Shown in pieces: positions 1-10,241 of a DNA stretch of 64,000 bases (positions within the stretch are counted from its first letter, which is position 1; each line of letters starts with the position of its first letter). Below the pieces are notes generated by a model. That model was given only the letters and a program-made list of their open reading frames with translations. It was not told the DNA's origin and made no database searches. The translations under genes and the position numbers were made by a program. The stretch is from Palaemon carinicauda (taxonomy: Eukaryota; Arthropoda; Malacostraca; Decapoda; Palaemonidae). The stretch covers positions 38,960,947-39,024,946 of the forward strand of contig NC_090765.1 of assembly GCF_036898095.1 (NCBI RefSeq), read 5' to 3'.

Positions 1-2
1 AG

Positions 3-34
3 TTTTTTTTTTTTTTTTTTTGGGGGGGGGGGGG
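3..34. repeat. poly-T/poly-G homopolymer pair
   Basis: About 19 T followed by 13 G at the very start of the window. The same T-run/G-run arrangement recurs at 2889-2917. Confidence 0.9.
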
Positions 35-1221
35 CTGTTGTCGATTGGTGTATTACGGTAGAGCGAGGGATTCGGGTCTGATCGAACGATTGGGACATGG
101 TAGAAAATGGTGACTAACATAAACATGGGAAATATATTCATTCGTGAAGAATTTTAATAATTTTAGAGATGTGAATTCTATTGACGCTAAGGGCAAAGGC
201 TTAATTTTAGTGATATTAAGTTCCTAATTCATCATCATCATCATCATCTATGCCTATTGACGCTGAGGGCAAAGGCCCTAATTATTCACTTTTTATTTTT
301 ATTTAAATGTTAAATTAATACCATCCATTCCCATCCCCAATTTAAAAAAAAAATCCAATTTTTCTTTGAATAAAAATTTCTTCGTGGTTCAAGTGATCGA
401 GAAGTCTGTAATCCACAAATATAACTGACTTTTTGGTGTCATGAATTTAGTAATATCCAAGAATACTCATTTGTTTACATAGTTACATCGTATGCTATGC
501 ATGGTGAATATGTATCCCTTACACATATACAGTACATGTATACGGACATACACTTTCACATTTTCTTTTTCCCTTGTATTTGTCAAGAATTTTCTTTTTC
601 CGATTTCCGAGAATCATTGCTCTGGACCCTGGCATCAGTTTCCATCGCAGTAGACTTTTTTTTCCCATTTTATTCTATATTTTTTACATGCATTTATTCG
701 TCCTAAATTCATATGCGTGTAGATACTCTCATATCTTTTTTGAGTCTTAGAACCGATTTTTTATTTCAGTTGCACTAATACCTTTATTCGAGCGTATCAT
801 CACTATTGTGTTATCAGATTCATCGTCATTGTCCACTTTCCTTTTTTTTTCTAAACCCTCCCGAGAAAATGATTATTTCGTTCTCATTGTGTATAAATTA
901 ATTGTTTCGACAACAAAAGGGCTGAAATTTAGAGTGGGGAGCCGTGTTCCCTCGAAACCTTTTTTTCATTCCCAATTAGCGGATTTTCTTTACTTTTTTA
1001 TATATACGCGAGAAGCCTTTTGGATTTGATGAAGACGGACTATGCGAATTTCCTCTCGTGTGTCATCTACGCGCGAAAAGATGGCGTATTCCGGGAATTA
1101 TCTTTTTTGTGTTTTTATTGATTCAGGGTTTTATATTTCTTTTGCATCGACTTCTTGGAAAACACTTTGCAGGAGTTCAGTAAAGCTACTCTATATTTTT
1201 ATATAGCTTTTTTTTATAAGT
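35..1221. other. AT-rich non-coding stretch
   Basis: No convincing coding exon. Open frames here are under 75 codons, low in complexity and match nothing I recognise. Because the first recognisable bab exon at 5738 starts with a split codon, this region is probably intronic, although unrelated intergenic DNA cannot be excluded. Confidence 0.5.
228..285 (-). mobile_element. Possible LINE 3' tail remnant with (ATC)n
   Basis: A short (ATC)n run is followed by CCTATTGACGC and GGGCAAAGGC. The order CATCAT, then CCTACGCCTATT, also marks the 3' end of the minus-strand LINE fragments at 32530 and 56555, so this may be a very short 3' remnant of that family. A near-identical 20-mer lies at about 179-200. 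The call rests on under 50 bp. Confidence 0.3.
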
Positions 1222-1400
1222 CTTGCAACTAACGATTATAATCTATACTGAAAAGTAGTTACTGATATATCTGTTGCTGAGAGAGAGATGTTTGAGTGTC
1301 ATTACTTTGTATTTTAATTTAGCATTTTCTTAAGCCTGACTTGGAACTAACGATTGTAATCCATACTGAAAAGTAGTTGCTGATATGTGTCTGTCTGTCT

Positions 1401-1471
<71 letters not shown>

Positions 1472-1579
1472 TTGAGTGTCATTACTTTGTATTTTAATTT
1501 AGCATTTTCTTAAGCCTGACTTGCAACTAACAATTGTACAGTAATCTATACTGAAAAGTAGTTGCTGATATGTCTGTCT

Positions 1580-1647
<68 letters not shown>

Positions 1648-1660
1648 GTTTAAGTGTCAT
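1222..1660. repeat. Three tandem units with embedded GA microsatellites
   Basis: A unit beginning CTTGCAACTAACGATT, passing through ACTGAAAAGTAGTTGCTGAT and then a GA run, and ending in GTTTGAGTGTCATTACTTTG, starts at about 1222, 1340 and 1520. The embedded GA run grows from about 8 bp in the first unit to about 65 bp in the second (1405-1469) and 63 bp in the third (1584-1646, interrupted by ATGAGA). The differing lengths imply expansion after the unit was duplicated. Confidence 0.85.
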
Positions 1661-2061
1661 TGTTATCGCGAAAGGTCACCAAATACCTTTCTTGTAATTC
1701 ACTTAAGCATTCAGTATCTCATTCAGGTCTGTTCCCCGAGCCGTGTGTTTCTCTCTATCCTTCTCTCAAATTCTATCTCCTCCTCCCCCTCCCCCTCTAT
1801 CCCCCCTCCAAGGGTCCCGTCTTATTTCCATGCTGCTCCTCCTCCTCCTTCCATCACCGCCAATCAAACCTAGTTATCTCTAGAGCATTTTGGGCGCGCA
1901 CGAGCGCACACGCTCAAATATTTATTTTCTGGTCGAGAGTAAAAGTAGTTTATGGGCTGTTTTATTTTGAACATTATTTCAGAGGAAGGGAAGTTGATAT
2001 TTTGGAGTACGGCAGTTATTTTACTTGGTAGTCATTTCCGTATTTGGGAGTTTCAGACGTT
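1661..2061. other. Non-coding stretch, nothing recognised
   Basis: C/T-rich around 1740-1860 and unstructured elsewhere. The open frames here start inside or next to the GA array and have no recognisable domain. Confidence 0.5.
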
Positions 2062-2070
2062 ATAATAATG

Positions 2071-2121
<51 letters not shown>

Positions 2122-2122
2122 G
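2062..2122. repeat. (AAT)n microsatellite
   Basis: About 20 AAT units, slightly imperfect at the left end. Unlike the AAT runs at 5389, 13518, 14451, 24681 and 26339, it has no LINE 3'-end consensus beside it. Confidence 0.9.
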
Positions 2123-2262
2123 TGAATTGAGCATGGTGGGTCACACTTTTGAATATGTTTACACATTCATACAAACAATTACTGTTTACAAAATATTGTT
2201 TTTATTTTGAAAAGATATTTGATTAATTCCTGAAGAATCATCTTCAAGTCTCACTTTGTTCC

Positions 2263-2265
<3 letters not shown>

Positions 2266-2326
<61 letters not shown>
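2266..2326. repeat. (GA)n microsatellite
   Basis: About 30 GA units. It produces a spurious minus-strand Leu/Ser open frame. Confidence 0.95.
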
Positions 2327-2328
<2 letters not shown>

Positions 2329-2594
2329 AGGATAGATAGATTGGGCCATCAGCCACAACAATAGACTGGTAATTCAAGTAGAGTAATTTCACGCAGTTCG
2401 CCCTCATGCTTGATTCTTCTCTTCCATAATAGAGAGAGAGAAAGTCTGTATTAAGCCTTATGCATAATAGCTCGAAACGGGGATGGCATCCATCACCATC
2501 TCATCCGTACGTGAAATTATTCTAAATGTTTGCTTGGGAGAAGGAAGATTGGAAACTCCAAGAAGAAGAAAAGTTTCCCTCCACTTGCAACAAA

Positions 2595-2669
2595 CCTCCT
2601 CCTCCTCCTCCTCCTCCTCCTCCTCCTCCTCCTCCTCCTCCTCCTCCTCCTCCTCCTCCTCCTCCTCCT
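2595..2669. repeat. (CCT)n microsatellite
   Basis: Twenty-five uninterrupted CCT units. All six frames stay open across it (poly-Pro, Ser, Leu, Glu, Arg), which explains the cluster of overlapping open frames at 2458-2769. None shows codon structure outside the array. Confidence 0.95.
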
Positions 2670-3270
2670 TTTTCCATTCACTGCGGTAACCATCCATGGC
2701 AGGGAAAATAATTCAGTGATTATCTGCTTGTCGGGAAGATTTGAATGGCAGATCATCATGGCAATTTAATCTTGGCCCCGGGAAGTTCTGCAGATGTTAT
2801 GTAATTGTTTCAAAACGAGTGGTTTTATGAAATGCAAACTATGATGAACTTTGCAGTTCGAGGTTGTTAGAAGATGATGACGTTTCAATTTTTTTTTTTT
2901 TTTTTGGGGGGGGGGGAGAGACTTGCTTGGGCGGCATATGATTTTCTTCTTCCTGAAATTTAAAGATAATTTTCTTGCGGGTCGTCATGAAATAAGTGAA
3001 GGAATATATGCTCAAAACTGCTGAACTTTATTAGAACTTTATTTCTTGAGGTCGATGTAAGGTGGAATGCCATGTTTTCCAGGAAAGATATATATATATC
3101 ATGGTTCCACCATGATATGAAATATGTATAAAACTATGTATATATTTTTAGATTACACAAATATACACATACCTTTTTATACAGTTTTTATATCGTTGTG
3201 GAACCTTTTTTTACCTTAATAAGGAAGTATAGTGTTGTACTTATTTGCACCATATATTGCACCATATACA

Positions 3271-3271
<1 letters not shown>
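2670..3271. other. Non-coding stretch with T/G homopolymers
   Basis: Contains the T-run/G-run at 2889-2917 and no recognisable coding or RNA gene. Confidence 0.5.

Positions 3272-3347
<76 letters not shown>
3272..3347. repeat. (TA)n microsatellite
   Basis: About 38 uninterrupted TA units. Both strands read as Tyr-Ile open frames, which are not genes. Confidence 0.95.
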
Positions 3348-3349
<2 letters not shown>

Positions 3350-4504
3350 TTGTTTCTGTGTATGTTTGAGAGAGAGTCCCATGTACTGTATACATATGCT
3401 CGGCTCTTTTCCATATCGAAGTGCGAGACTAAATTGTAATCTACTGAAAGTGGGCTGCCAGATATCTGCGAGGTCCCATCTCGACGTGAGGTTGAATTTG
3501 CATATTTTTCATATAATGCAGATTTCAGATCATATTTCCGTCATATTCGATATATGACGTGTATGGAAAATGCTTCAGAATTGCAGCTGGAATTGTGTAG
3601 TAAGGTTTGCGAATACGATAATGCATCTCGTGTTTTGAGACTTCATTGAATTATTTTTAAAGTCTTCTTGGGTTTGTGAAGTGGAAGAAAATAAGCTTGG
3701 TCTGGATATTGATATTTTAATGTGTACTTTAATAAATACAGAATCATAAATATCGTCTGTTATTGCTTCAAAATGCTAAGCTTTTAGGTGGAAAGATATA
3801 TATATTTCGGGACTTATATTTCATGAGCGTCTTGGTTACCTTAGTTTAAGTGACATCAAGTTCATACATATGGCAAAACGAAATCGTCTTTATTTAGTTT
3901 TTTTTCTGTTTAAAAATAACTCATTAGGTTTTTTTTTTCAAATTATTCTGTGATTTTGTTACTCCTTTATAGAATATTTCATCTCCCTACTGCACAATTG
4001 CAGTAACTTCCGGTAACTTAAATTAAGTACTTAGGTTTGTCTTTTTTTTACATTAGTTTGTTTGACTTGGATTCATCATTAGGTAGCCTAAGTAACAAAA
4101 AATAGGTTGACCTACTGGAATATATTAAAAAAAACTTTTGTTGAATTTTGACAAGGCAATGATTCAGGCTAACACTAACAATAATAGAAATTCAAAATCT
4201 TCATTGAAATATTCGTTCTGGGCAAGCAAGCAGTACATAATTTTTATGGTTATTTTTTTTTCATTGTTTTTTTTTTTCACGATTCGCGCTGTTGCTAAAA
4301 AATTTACTTTTCAATCTAAAGTCTTTTGGTGTGTTGCAACACTTGGCTTAAAATTTATCTGCCGGATTAACTTCATCAGTCGAGTTTGGCTGTTTTCTCC
4401 TTTTATTGTGCAAGACATGATTTTGTATTTTTACAAGCTTTTCGTGTTCCCCTGCGTTCAAAAACGGTGAGGTGTTCTTGATATAGTGAAATCCTAAAAA
4501 CAAG
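3348..4504. other. AT-rich non-coding stretch, nothing recognised
   Basis: One 110-codon open frame (4138-4470) is Phe/Lys rich, has no domain I recognise and lacks supporting context. Confidence 0.5.
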
Positions 4505-4922
4505 TTAATGATATTTAAACTTGAATGTTAATTGGAAACTAAACGAAACTATATTGTAGAAATTATATTTAGACTTAAATATTTATACTTGAATATTGAT
4601 TGGAAATTTAACAAAACACTATTTTGGAAATATTTAGACTTGATTGTAATTGAAAACCTAACGAAACTGTATTTTGGAAATAATATTTAGACTAATATTA
4701 ATTGGACACTTTAGGAAACTGTATTTTGGAAATATTTAGCCTTGAATGTAATTGAAAACTTAACGAAACTGTGTTTTGGAAATAATATTTAAACTTTAAT
4801 GTCAATTGGAAACTTAAGGAAATTATTTTGAAAATAATATTTAGACGAATATTAATTGAAAACTTTACGAAACTGTATTTTAGATTTAGACTTGAATGTT
4901 ATTTAAAAACTTGAAGAAACTG
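4505..4922. repeat. Degenerate minisatellite, about 52-bp period
   Basis: The phrase GAAACTGTATTTTGGAAATA, then an ATTTAGACTTGAATGT-like stretch, then TTGGAAACTTAA recurs about eight times. GAAACT anchors fall near 4545, 4662, 4713, 4764, 4869 and 4914, with variants near 4610 and 4816. Neighbouring units differ by substitutions and small indels, so the array is old. Confidence 0.8.
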
Positions 4923-4976
4923 GAGTTTGCAAATAGATTAGGTACAAATTACCTAAAAGAACATAGTAGATAACTA

Positions 4977-4979
<3 letters not shown>

Positions 4980-5049
<70 letters not shown>
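4980..5049. repeat. (CT)n microsatellite
   Basis: About 35 CT units, the source of a poly-Arg-Glu open frame on the minus strand. Confidence 0.95.
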
Positions 5050-5050
<1 letters not shown>

Positions 5051-5317
5051 ACCTTTTTACCTCTGGTCAGATGAAGAATTAGAAGAATCATAATTAGAAA
5101 AAAAAAAAAAAAGAATCCTGGTGGGTTGTGGTCACCATGTGATGTCTTTCCCTGTCCAAAATATGACGAGGGGCTCTCTGGTTGAGAGTCTTTCCAGCTG
5201 TTTCTTTTTAAGGGGAGCAACGTATTAATTGTTGTCAAATGTCATCATGAAATCGTTATAAGACTTCCCATGAACAGCTGTCTTTTTCTCAGTTCCAAAC
5301 CGTAGAGATTTTTAGGG

Positions 5318-5319
<2 letters not shown>

Positions 5320-5389
<70 letters not shown>
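5320..5389. repeat. (TA)n microsatellite
   Basis: About 35 TA units running directly into the AAT-type tail of the LINE 3' end that follows. Confidence 0.95.
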
Positions 5390-5393
<4 letters not shown>

Positions 5394-5512
5394 ATTATTA
5401 TTAATAGTATTATAACAAACCGAGTTACAACCCTAGTAGGAGAAGCAGGATGCTATAAGCCCAAGGGCCCCAACAGTAACAAGATTAAAGTAGATCTTTC
5501 ATATATAAACTG
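5389..5512 (-). mobile_element. LINE 3' end (CR1/Jockey-like decapod family)
   Basis: On the minus strand this ends in TTGTAACTCGGTTTG and an (AAT)n tail. The characteristic 3' block is present in plus-strand view as GAGAAGCAGGATGCTATAAG then CCCAAGGGCCCCAACAG. The same block with an (ATT)n run on its left occurs at 13518, 14451, 24681 and 26339. Only the last 120 bp of the element is here; it lies inside the bab-gene intron. Confidence 0.75.
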
Positions 5513-5547
5513 TGTGAATGTATAGCCTATATAAACACATACTGTGA

Positions 5548-5641
<94 letters not shown>
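5548..5641. repeat. Compound (TG)n(TA)n microsatellite
   Basis: About 8 TG units followed by about 39 TA units, ending only about 100 bp upstream of the first recognised bab exon. Confidence 0.95.
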
Positions 5642-5643
<2 letters not shown>

Positions 5644-5737
5644 CGTTTATAACTGCCAAAATAATTTTCTCATTAAAATATAAGCCATCAGTGTGAAAAT
5701 AAAGTATCGATGATTAACCTATCCCTCTTTCTTTCAG

Positions 5738-5907
5738 ATTCGTACCAGGCCCAAGTTCAGGCTGCTTGGCAAAAGAGCTGGAACCAGACTCAGTCGCTGT
5801 TACAAAACTTGAGGTTTCGTGAACGTGGACCGCTGAAGTCTTGGCGCCCTGAGACCATGGCTGAAGCCATACATGCTGTTCTGAAGGAGGGTCTTTCATT
5901 GTCACAG
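5738..5907 (+). CDS. bab: bab exon with first half of the Psq domain
   Basis: The acceptor CTTTCTTTCAG ends at 5737 and the donor is CAG|GTAAGC at 5908. The exon begins with two bases completing a split codon (incoming phase 1) and ends on a whole Gln codon (phase 0). It encodes SYQAQVQAAWQKSWNQ, then RERGPLKSWRPETMAEAIHA and LKEGLSLSQ. The intron cuts the Psq domain between its first helices and the AARKY recognition part. An apparent ATG at 5710 lies in the intron's polypyrimidine tract and is not a start. The following intron (5908-6631) contains the GA array at 6066. Confidence 0.88.
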
Positions 5908-6062
5908 GTAAGCCACAGAGAGTTACAGGGTGTTACAAGAATTTTGGATGTCTCAAAGACTTTTTAGTCCATCCGTGGAGACTGCAGTCTATCTGCGGAG
6001 ACTCCATTAATTTTGCTGTTTGGTAGAGATTTAGTTTCAAGTATTTAGAGAGTTCTTATGAT

Positions 6063-6151
<89 letters not shown>

Positions 6152-8918
6152 CTAATGATTGTTGTGTACTGTAATGAGCACAATTACAATATTTCTTTAG
6201 CTGATTGTAAAAATGGGTGAAAGAAGAGTCAGAGAAGTTAGCTAACTAACCATAATAGAGAATAATTCAGAAAATTAAGTATTAGTAAGAGTAATGTAAG
6301 GTGGGGTTTAACAAGAATTTTATTTATATAAAGGTACATTTTTCTTGTTATGGTATTTAGGGTTATAAAGAATATTATAGTGTAAGAGTACTTAATGTTT
6401 TGCTAATTTCAAAATTTTTTTATGAATTCTAATCAAGGTTAGAAATTTGATATGTATATGATTTTCTTTATCAAAACACTTTCTTTGAAAATCAAAATGA
6501 AAGACATAACTATTTCCATTACATATTCTTATGAACAACCATTGAATATTTTTGTAACAGTTTCCATAGAATAATCTAATGAAATATTTTCCACTGAATA
6601 TGTTTAATTAAACCCCATTTCCACTTGACAGGCTGCAAGGAAGTACGACATCCCCTACCCAACATTTGTCCTGTACGCCAATCGAGTGCACAACCTACTG
6701 GGTCCTTCGCAGGAACCGGGCGACCTGAGGCCCAAAGGCCGCGGGAGGCCACAAAGGATCCTCTTAGGATCATGGCCCGAGGATCAAATCAAAGGAGTCA
6801 TTCGCGCTGTCGTCTTCAGGGATACCTCTGTGTTCAAGGACGAGCATAAGGTGGGCGCCAAACCGAAGGTATCTATAGTGTCTTGTATTTTGCCCTTCGA
6901 TCAGACATCACCCCATCCCCCCTCCATCGTCACCAGGAAAGGGATCGTCATCATTATATCTAGGAGTCTCTGTTTTCTTTTATTTTTTTGTTTGATGGTA
7001 ATTCATGTAGGAATTTTATCTGTTCTTATATTGTATTCACTTTAGATACTTTATCTTCACATTATAATCTTGGAGGTACTGTTAGGATTATCTTTTTAAT
7101 GGGAAGGCACCGTAAGCAATAGTATATTTCTTCATAAATGTTCAATGTTAATATTATTATAATTGATATTTGTTTCACCCAAGCTTGCTTCTTATTTTAC
7201 ATCGTAATCATTCTTGTAGATTTATGTAGAGTATTTCAGTTTATTTCACCTAATCCCCCACACTTCAGATCCAATATACATCACGCATGTAACATGAAAT
7301 TAGTTCATAAGTGTTCACTTTTGATTCCCCTTTATATCACAATTTTAATGTATTATAGGATAAATGTTTATATGCAAAAAATATTATATACAGTACATAT
7401 ATATATAAATGTGTATGAATGTTCTCATCACTATTTAAGCACTTTTCAAATTCGAAATATCTTCACTTAAATGTTTACTTATATATCTTAACCTGTAGAT
7501 TTTAACCACTTCAGTTATAATGAATCCTGGCATTTCCTGATTGTATAATTTTCTTCAATGAATGTTTTTTCTGTATTCTTTTATAGGAGAACAAGCATCC
7601 CCCGACTCCCAAGTTGCAACGGGTTAGTATATGCATGTACTTATTTGTACTTCAGATATATGGTGCACACTGTTGCTTGAAATAATATTTAAGCTTCAGA
7701 TCTTACATTTATGTTATGGAACTTTGGTTTCAAATGCTTTTCTTTTCTCTAAAAAAGATGAGTTATTAGATAATTAGTCTTTGGTACATTTTGAAAACTA
7801 GCTTCATTTAATTTCTACAATGGAAGTGATTAAAACAATTTTTTTTTATTTTTTCCATTTGCTTTCACTAAACTTAGTTAACTTAGTGATTTTCTCTCTA
7901 TTAGAAATAGTTTTATTAGCATAAAAAACAGTATGGGAAGTTCAGTCTTATATCCTAGATTTTTGGGTGAATTTGCTAGAATCTTATCATTATCTTGATA
8001 AAAATTAATCTCACTATGTTCAAGAATGCTGAAGACCTAGAGTAAATATGCATTAGTGTTTAAACTGATCTTTTTCTTCTATGATTTTGTATTCTAATTA
8101 AATGCTAATTGTAGGACTTTTTTCCTCAGGATGATCCAGCTGCTCAACTGCTGAGACCCAATGGCCCTGCATTACCTGGCACACCTGGAATTCTGCCTCT
8201 TCTCCCTCCAGGAACACCTGACAATGGCAGCTTCTCAACAGCTCCAAGTACTCCTGCACCTACTACACCAGCCCCTAACACCCCTGCCCCGAGTACCCCA
8301 GCTTCCAGTACTCCAGCACCCAATACTCCTATACCTATTACACCCATCCCAGGTGTCCAAGGACCAGGGACTTCTGCACCTGCTACCCCTATCCCAAATA
8401 CCTCAGGACCAAATACTCCTACGTCCTCCACACCCGTGGCTGCACCATTGACTCCATCAGCACTGACTCCTACTCCCTCCACTCCAGCTCCTCCTACTAC
8501 ACCTGCACCATCTACTCCTCTTCCTATTCCTTCTACATCACCAACTGCATTGACGCCAGTATCTCAGCCATTGACCACCCCACCGACTCCTGGAACTGCA
8601 GCAACGCCAGGAAATACAGCAACATCAACTGCTGGCAGTCAGGTAGCCAGCCCAGCTTCTAATGACTCCCGCAGTGGAAGTAACTCTGCTGTGGGTTGTG
8701 CTTCTCCTTCATCAAGCAGTGCTAATGGGGCTGTTAGCCTTCAGACTCCAACATTAGTCTCTTGCCCTAAGACATCACCAGTTTTTAGTATTGCTAATAC
8801 ATCTGCTAACAGTAACAGCAATGTAAGCTTTTCTAGCGGTGGAGCTATGCGAGATTCAGCAGCAATTCCGGCTGAGACCTCCAAACAGCAGATGGCATCC
8901 CAGCAGCAGGCACAGCAA

Positions 8919-8954
<36 letters not shown>

Positions 8955-9875
8955 CAACAACAGCAGCAGCAGCAGCAACAACAACAACAGCATCATCAAC
9001 AGCAACAGCAGATGCAAAAGCAGCAAGAACTTCAGCAGCAACAGCAACAGCGTCAACAGCAACAACACCACCAACAACAGCAACACCAACAACAACAATA
9101 TGCACTTCAACAATTGCAATATCAACAACAGCAGGCAAAAGCCCAGCAAATACAGCCATCTGCTCAGCGACTTCCTCAAGCAGCACCACATATGCAAATC
9201 CAGCAACAACTACAGCAACTTCAACAACCTCTTCAGCCACAACGCCACCAGCTGCCACATCATCAACAGCCCCTCCCACAGCAGCAGAAGCAAGTTCCAC
9301 CCAGAGTGCCACCCCAGAGTCAGCCACAGTCCCAGCCACAGCGTCATTCGCAGGCTCCTCAAAATCATCATCGTCAGGTACAGCCCAATCAGATAGGAGG
9401 GCTACTACCTACTGGAATACCCCCCTCATTAGCTACTTCTTTAAATTCCCCTGTTCATCTAGCTCGATTATTTGGGGACACAAGTGTCCCACATCCTTTT
9501 TCTGGTCACCAATCCCAGCATCCTCAGGCCCCAATTAGTCCTTTCCACCCTGGTTTCCCCAGGCACCCACACCCATCAGCAGCCATGCAAGTGTTAAGTG
9601 CTATGAACAACTTGAGCCCTCACGGATCTCGGATGAATTCTGAAGAACCTGAGCCGTCGCCTGAAGCAATTTTGTTTAGTAAAATAACAAATCCACTTGT
9701 TAATCAAGGCCATGGTAGTGGCGAGAATAATGCGAGGCCAAGTCCAGCACATAATCAATTTGAAAACCATGGAGACCCTTCCTCGAGCCTCTCAGGATTA
9801 GTTGAACGTGCATCAATGATATATCGCGATGGTCTTGATGGTATAAAGTCTGAACCAGAACCTATTTTGAATTAG
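5738..9875 (+). CDS. bab: bric-a-brac-like transcription factor, 3' portion (4 exons)
   Basis: Joined exons 5738-5907, 6632-6868, 7587-7622 and 8130-9875 encode about 728 residues ending at TAG 9873-9875. Residues about 32-82 form a pipsqueak (Psq) helix-turn-helix (SWRPETMAEAIHAVLKEGLS, then AARKYDIPYPTFVLYANRVH), followed by an AT-hook-like RPKGRGRPQRILLG. Psq plus AT-hook is the conserved DNA-binding region of arthropod Bab proteins, nuclear BTB factors that bind AT-rich DNA and pattern limbs, ovary and pigmentation in Drosophila. The rest is Pro/Thr-rich then Gln-rich and looks disordered. The BTB domain and start codon are not seen and presumably lie upstream of the window, because exon 1 here begins with the last two bases of a codon. 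All three internal introns are phase 0 with GT-AG ends. Identification rests on remembered Bab sequence; which paralogue it is cannot be told. Confidence 0.85.
6066..6149. repeat. (GA)n microsatellite in a bab intron
   Basis: About 42 GA units inside the 724-bp intron 5908-6631; the rest of that intron is AT-rich with nothing else recognised. Confidence 0.95.
6632..6868 (+). CDS. bab: bab exon with second half of Psq and the AT-hook
   Basis: The acceptor CACTTGACAG ends at 6631; translation starts in phase 0 with AARKYDIPYPTFVLYANRVH and continues through NLLGPSQEPGDLRPKGRGRP, QRILLGSWPEDQIKGVIRAV and VFRDTSVFKDEHK. GRGRP is the AT-hook core. Two in-frame donors are possible: 6851 (AAG|GTGGGC) and 6869 (AAG|GTATCT). 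They differ by six residues (VGAKPK), neither is a strong consensus and both are phase 0, so the end is uncertain by 18 bp and alternative use is possible. The minus-strand open frame at 6576-6773 is a shadow of this exon. Confidence 0.88.
7587..7622 (+). CDS. bab: 12-codon micro-exon of bab (tentative)
   Basis: TTCTTTTATAG|GAG opens and CGG|GTTAGT closes a 36-bp segment encoding ENKHPPTPKLQR in phase 0 at both ends, so including or skipping it keeps the frame. It is basic and proline-containing, like the linker expected after the AT-hook. The flanking introns (6869-7586 and 7623-8129) are AT-rich with no other open, spliceable segment that I recognise. The supporting evidence is splice-site quality and phase only. 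Confidence 0.6.
8130..9875 (+). CDS. bab: bab terminal exon: Pro/Thr-rich and poly-Gln tail
   Basis: The acceptor TTTTTTCCTCAG ends at 8129; the frame runs open for 581 codons to TAG at 9873-9875. It starts DDPAAQLLRPNGPALPGTPG. From about 8235 to 8640 there is a Pro/Thr/Ser/Ala-rich tract made of drifting TPAP/STPAP-like tetrapeptides. From 8901 comes a Gln-rich region with 26 consecutive Gln codons (8913-8990, mixed CAG/CAA), then interspersed His/Gln to about 9400. The last 150 residues are of normal complexity and acidic at the end; IKSE (9843-9854) fits the psi-K-x-E sumoylation consensus. The first ATG in this frame (8436) is internal and not a start. Tracts like these usually serve as disordered activation or repression regions; that role is inferred. 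Confidence 0.85.
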
Positions 9876-10103
9876 AGGATGAGTTTCCATTGGTCCCAAA
9901 AGGCAGGTTTATGAGATTTGTTAACAGACTAAACACAGATCTGACTCTGTGATTTTAAACAATTCCCAAGTTAACTGTTGTGTAACGTGAAGCTTGCGAG
10001 TGTTACAGTATACTTATATATATGTATATATTTATGCTGTATGTAACATTATGTATAGGGACCATACTCTTTATGGAACATTTTGCACTTTTTTTTCTAA
10101 ACT

Positions 10104-10111
10104 TGTAAATA
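10104..10111 (+). promoter_or_regulatory. Pumilio-type element TGTAAATA in 3'UTR
   Basis: An exact TGTAAATA (consensus TGTANATA), about 230 bases after the bab stop codon. Confidence 0.4.
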
Positions 10112-10233
10112 ACTTATATTAGAAATGTAGCTTTGCATCACCTTTTGTCCATATCTCTTGGGCATTACCTCAAAGTGAAACTCACTCATCTGCAATGTCA
10201 CTGTACAAACTGGACATGCCAATATTCCCTTTG

Positions 10234-10241
10234 TGTAAATA
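10234..10241 (+). promoter_or_regulatory. Second Pumilio-type element TGTAAATA
   Basis: A second exact TGTAAATA, 130 bases after the first. Two close copies on the sense strand of a probable 3'UTR are suggestive, but an octamer in AT-rich DNA occurs by chance fairly often. Confidence 0.4.

Noticed and set aside
2458..2769. Cluster of poly-Glu, poly-Ser, poly-Arg, poly-Pro and poly-Leu open frames
   Set aside because: All are translations of one (CCT)25 array on both strands; no coding signal outside it.
4138..4470. 110-codon plus-strand frame
   Set aside because: AT-driven Phe/Lys/Asn composition, no homology recognised, and no conserved context.
8839..9396. Ser/Asn-rich plus-strand frame and Val/Ala- or Leu-rich minus-strand frames over the bab poly-Gln exon
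   Set aside because: Shadows of CAG/CAA repeats in other frames; the Gln frame alone is continuous with the spliced upstream exons.
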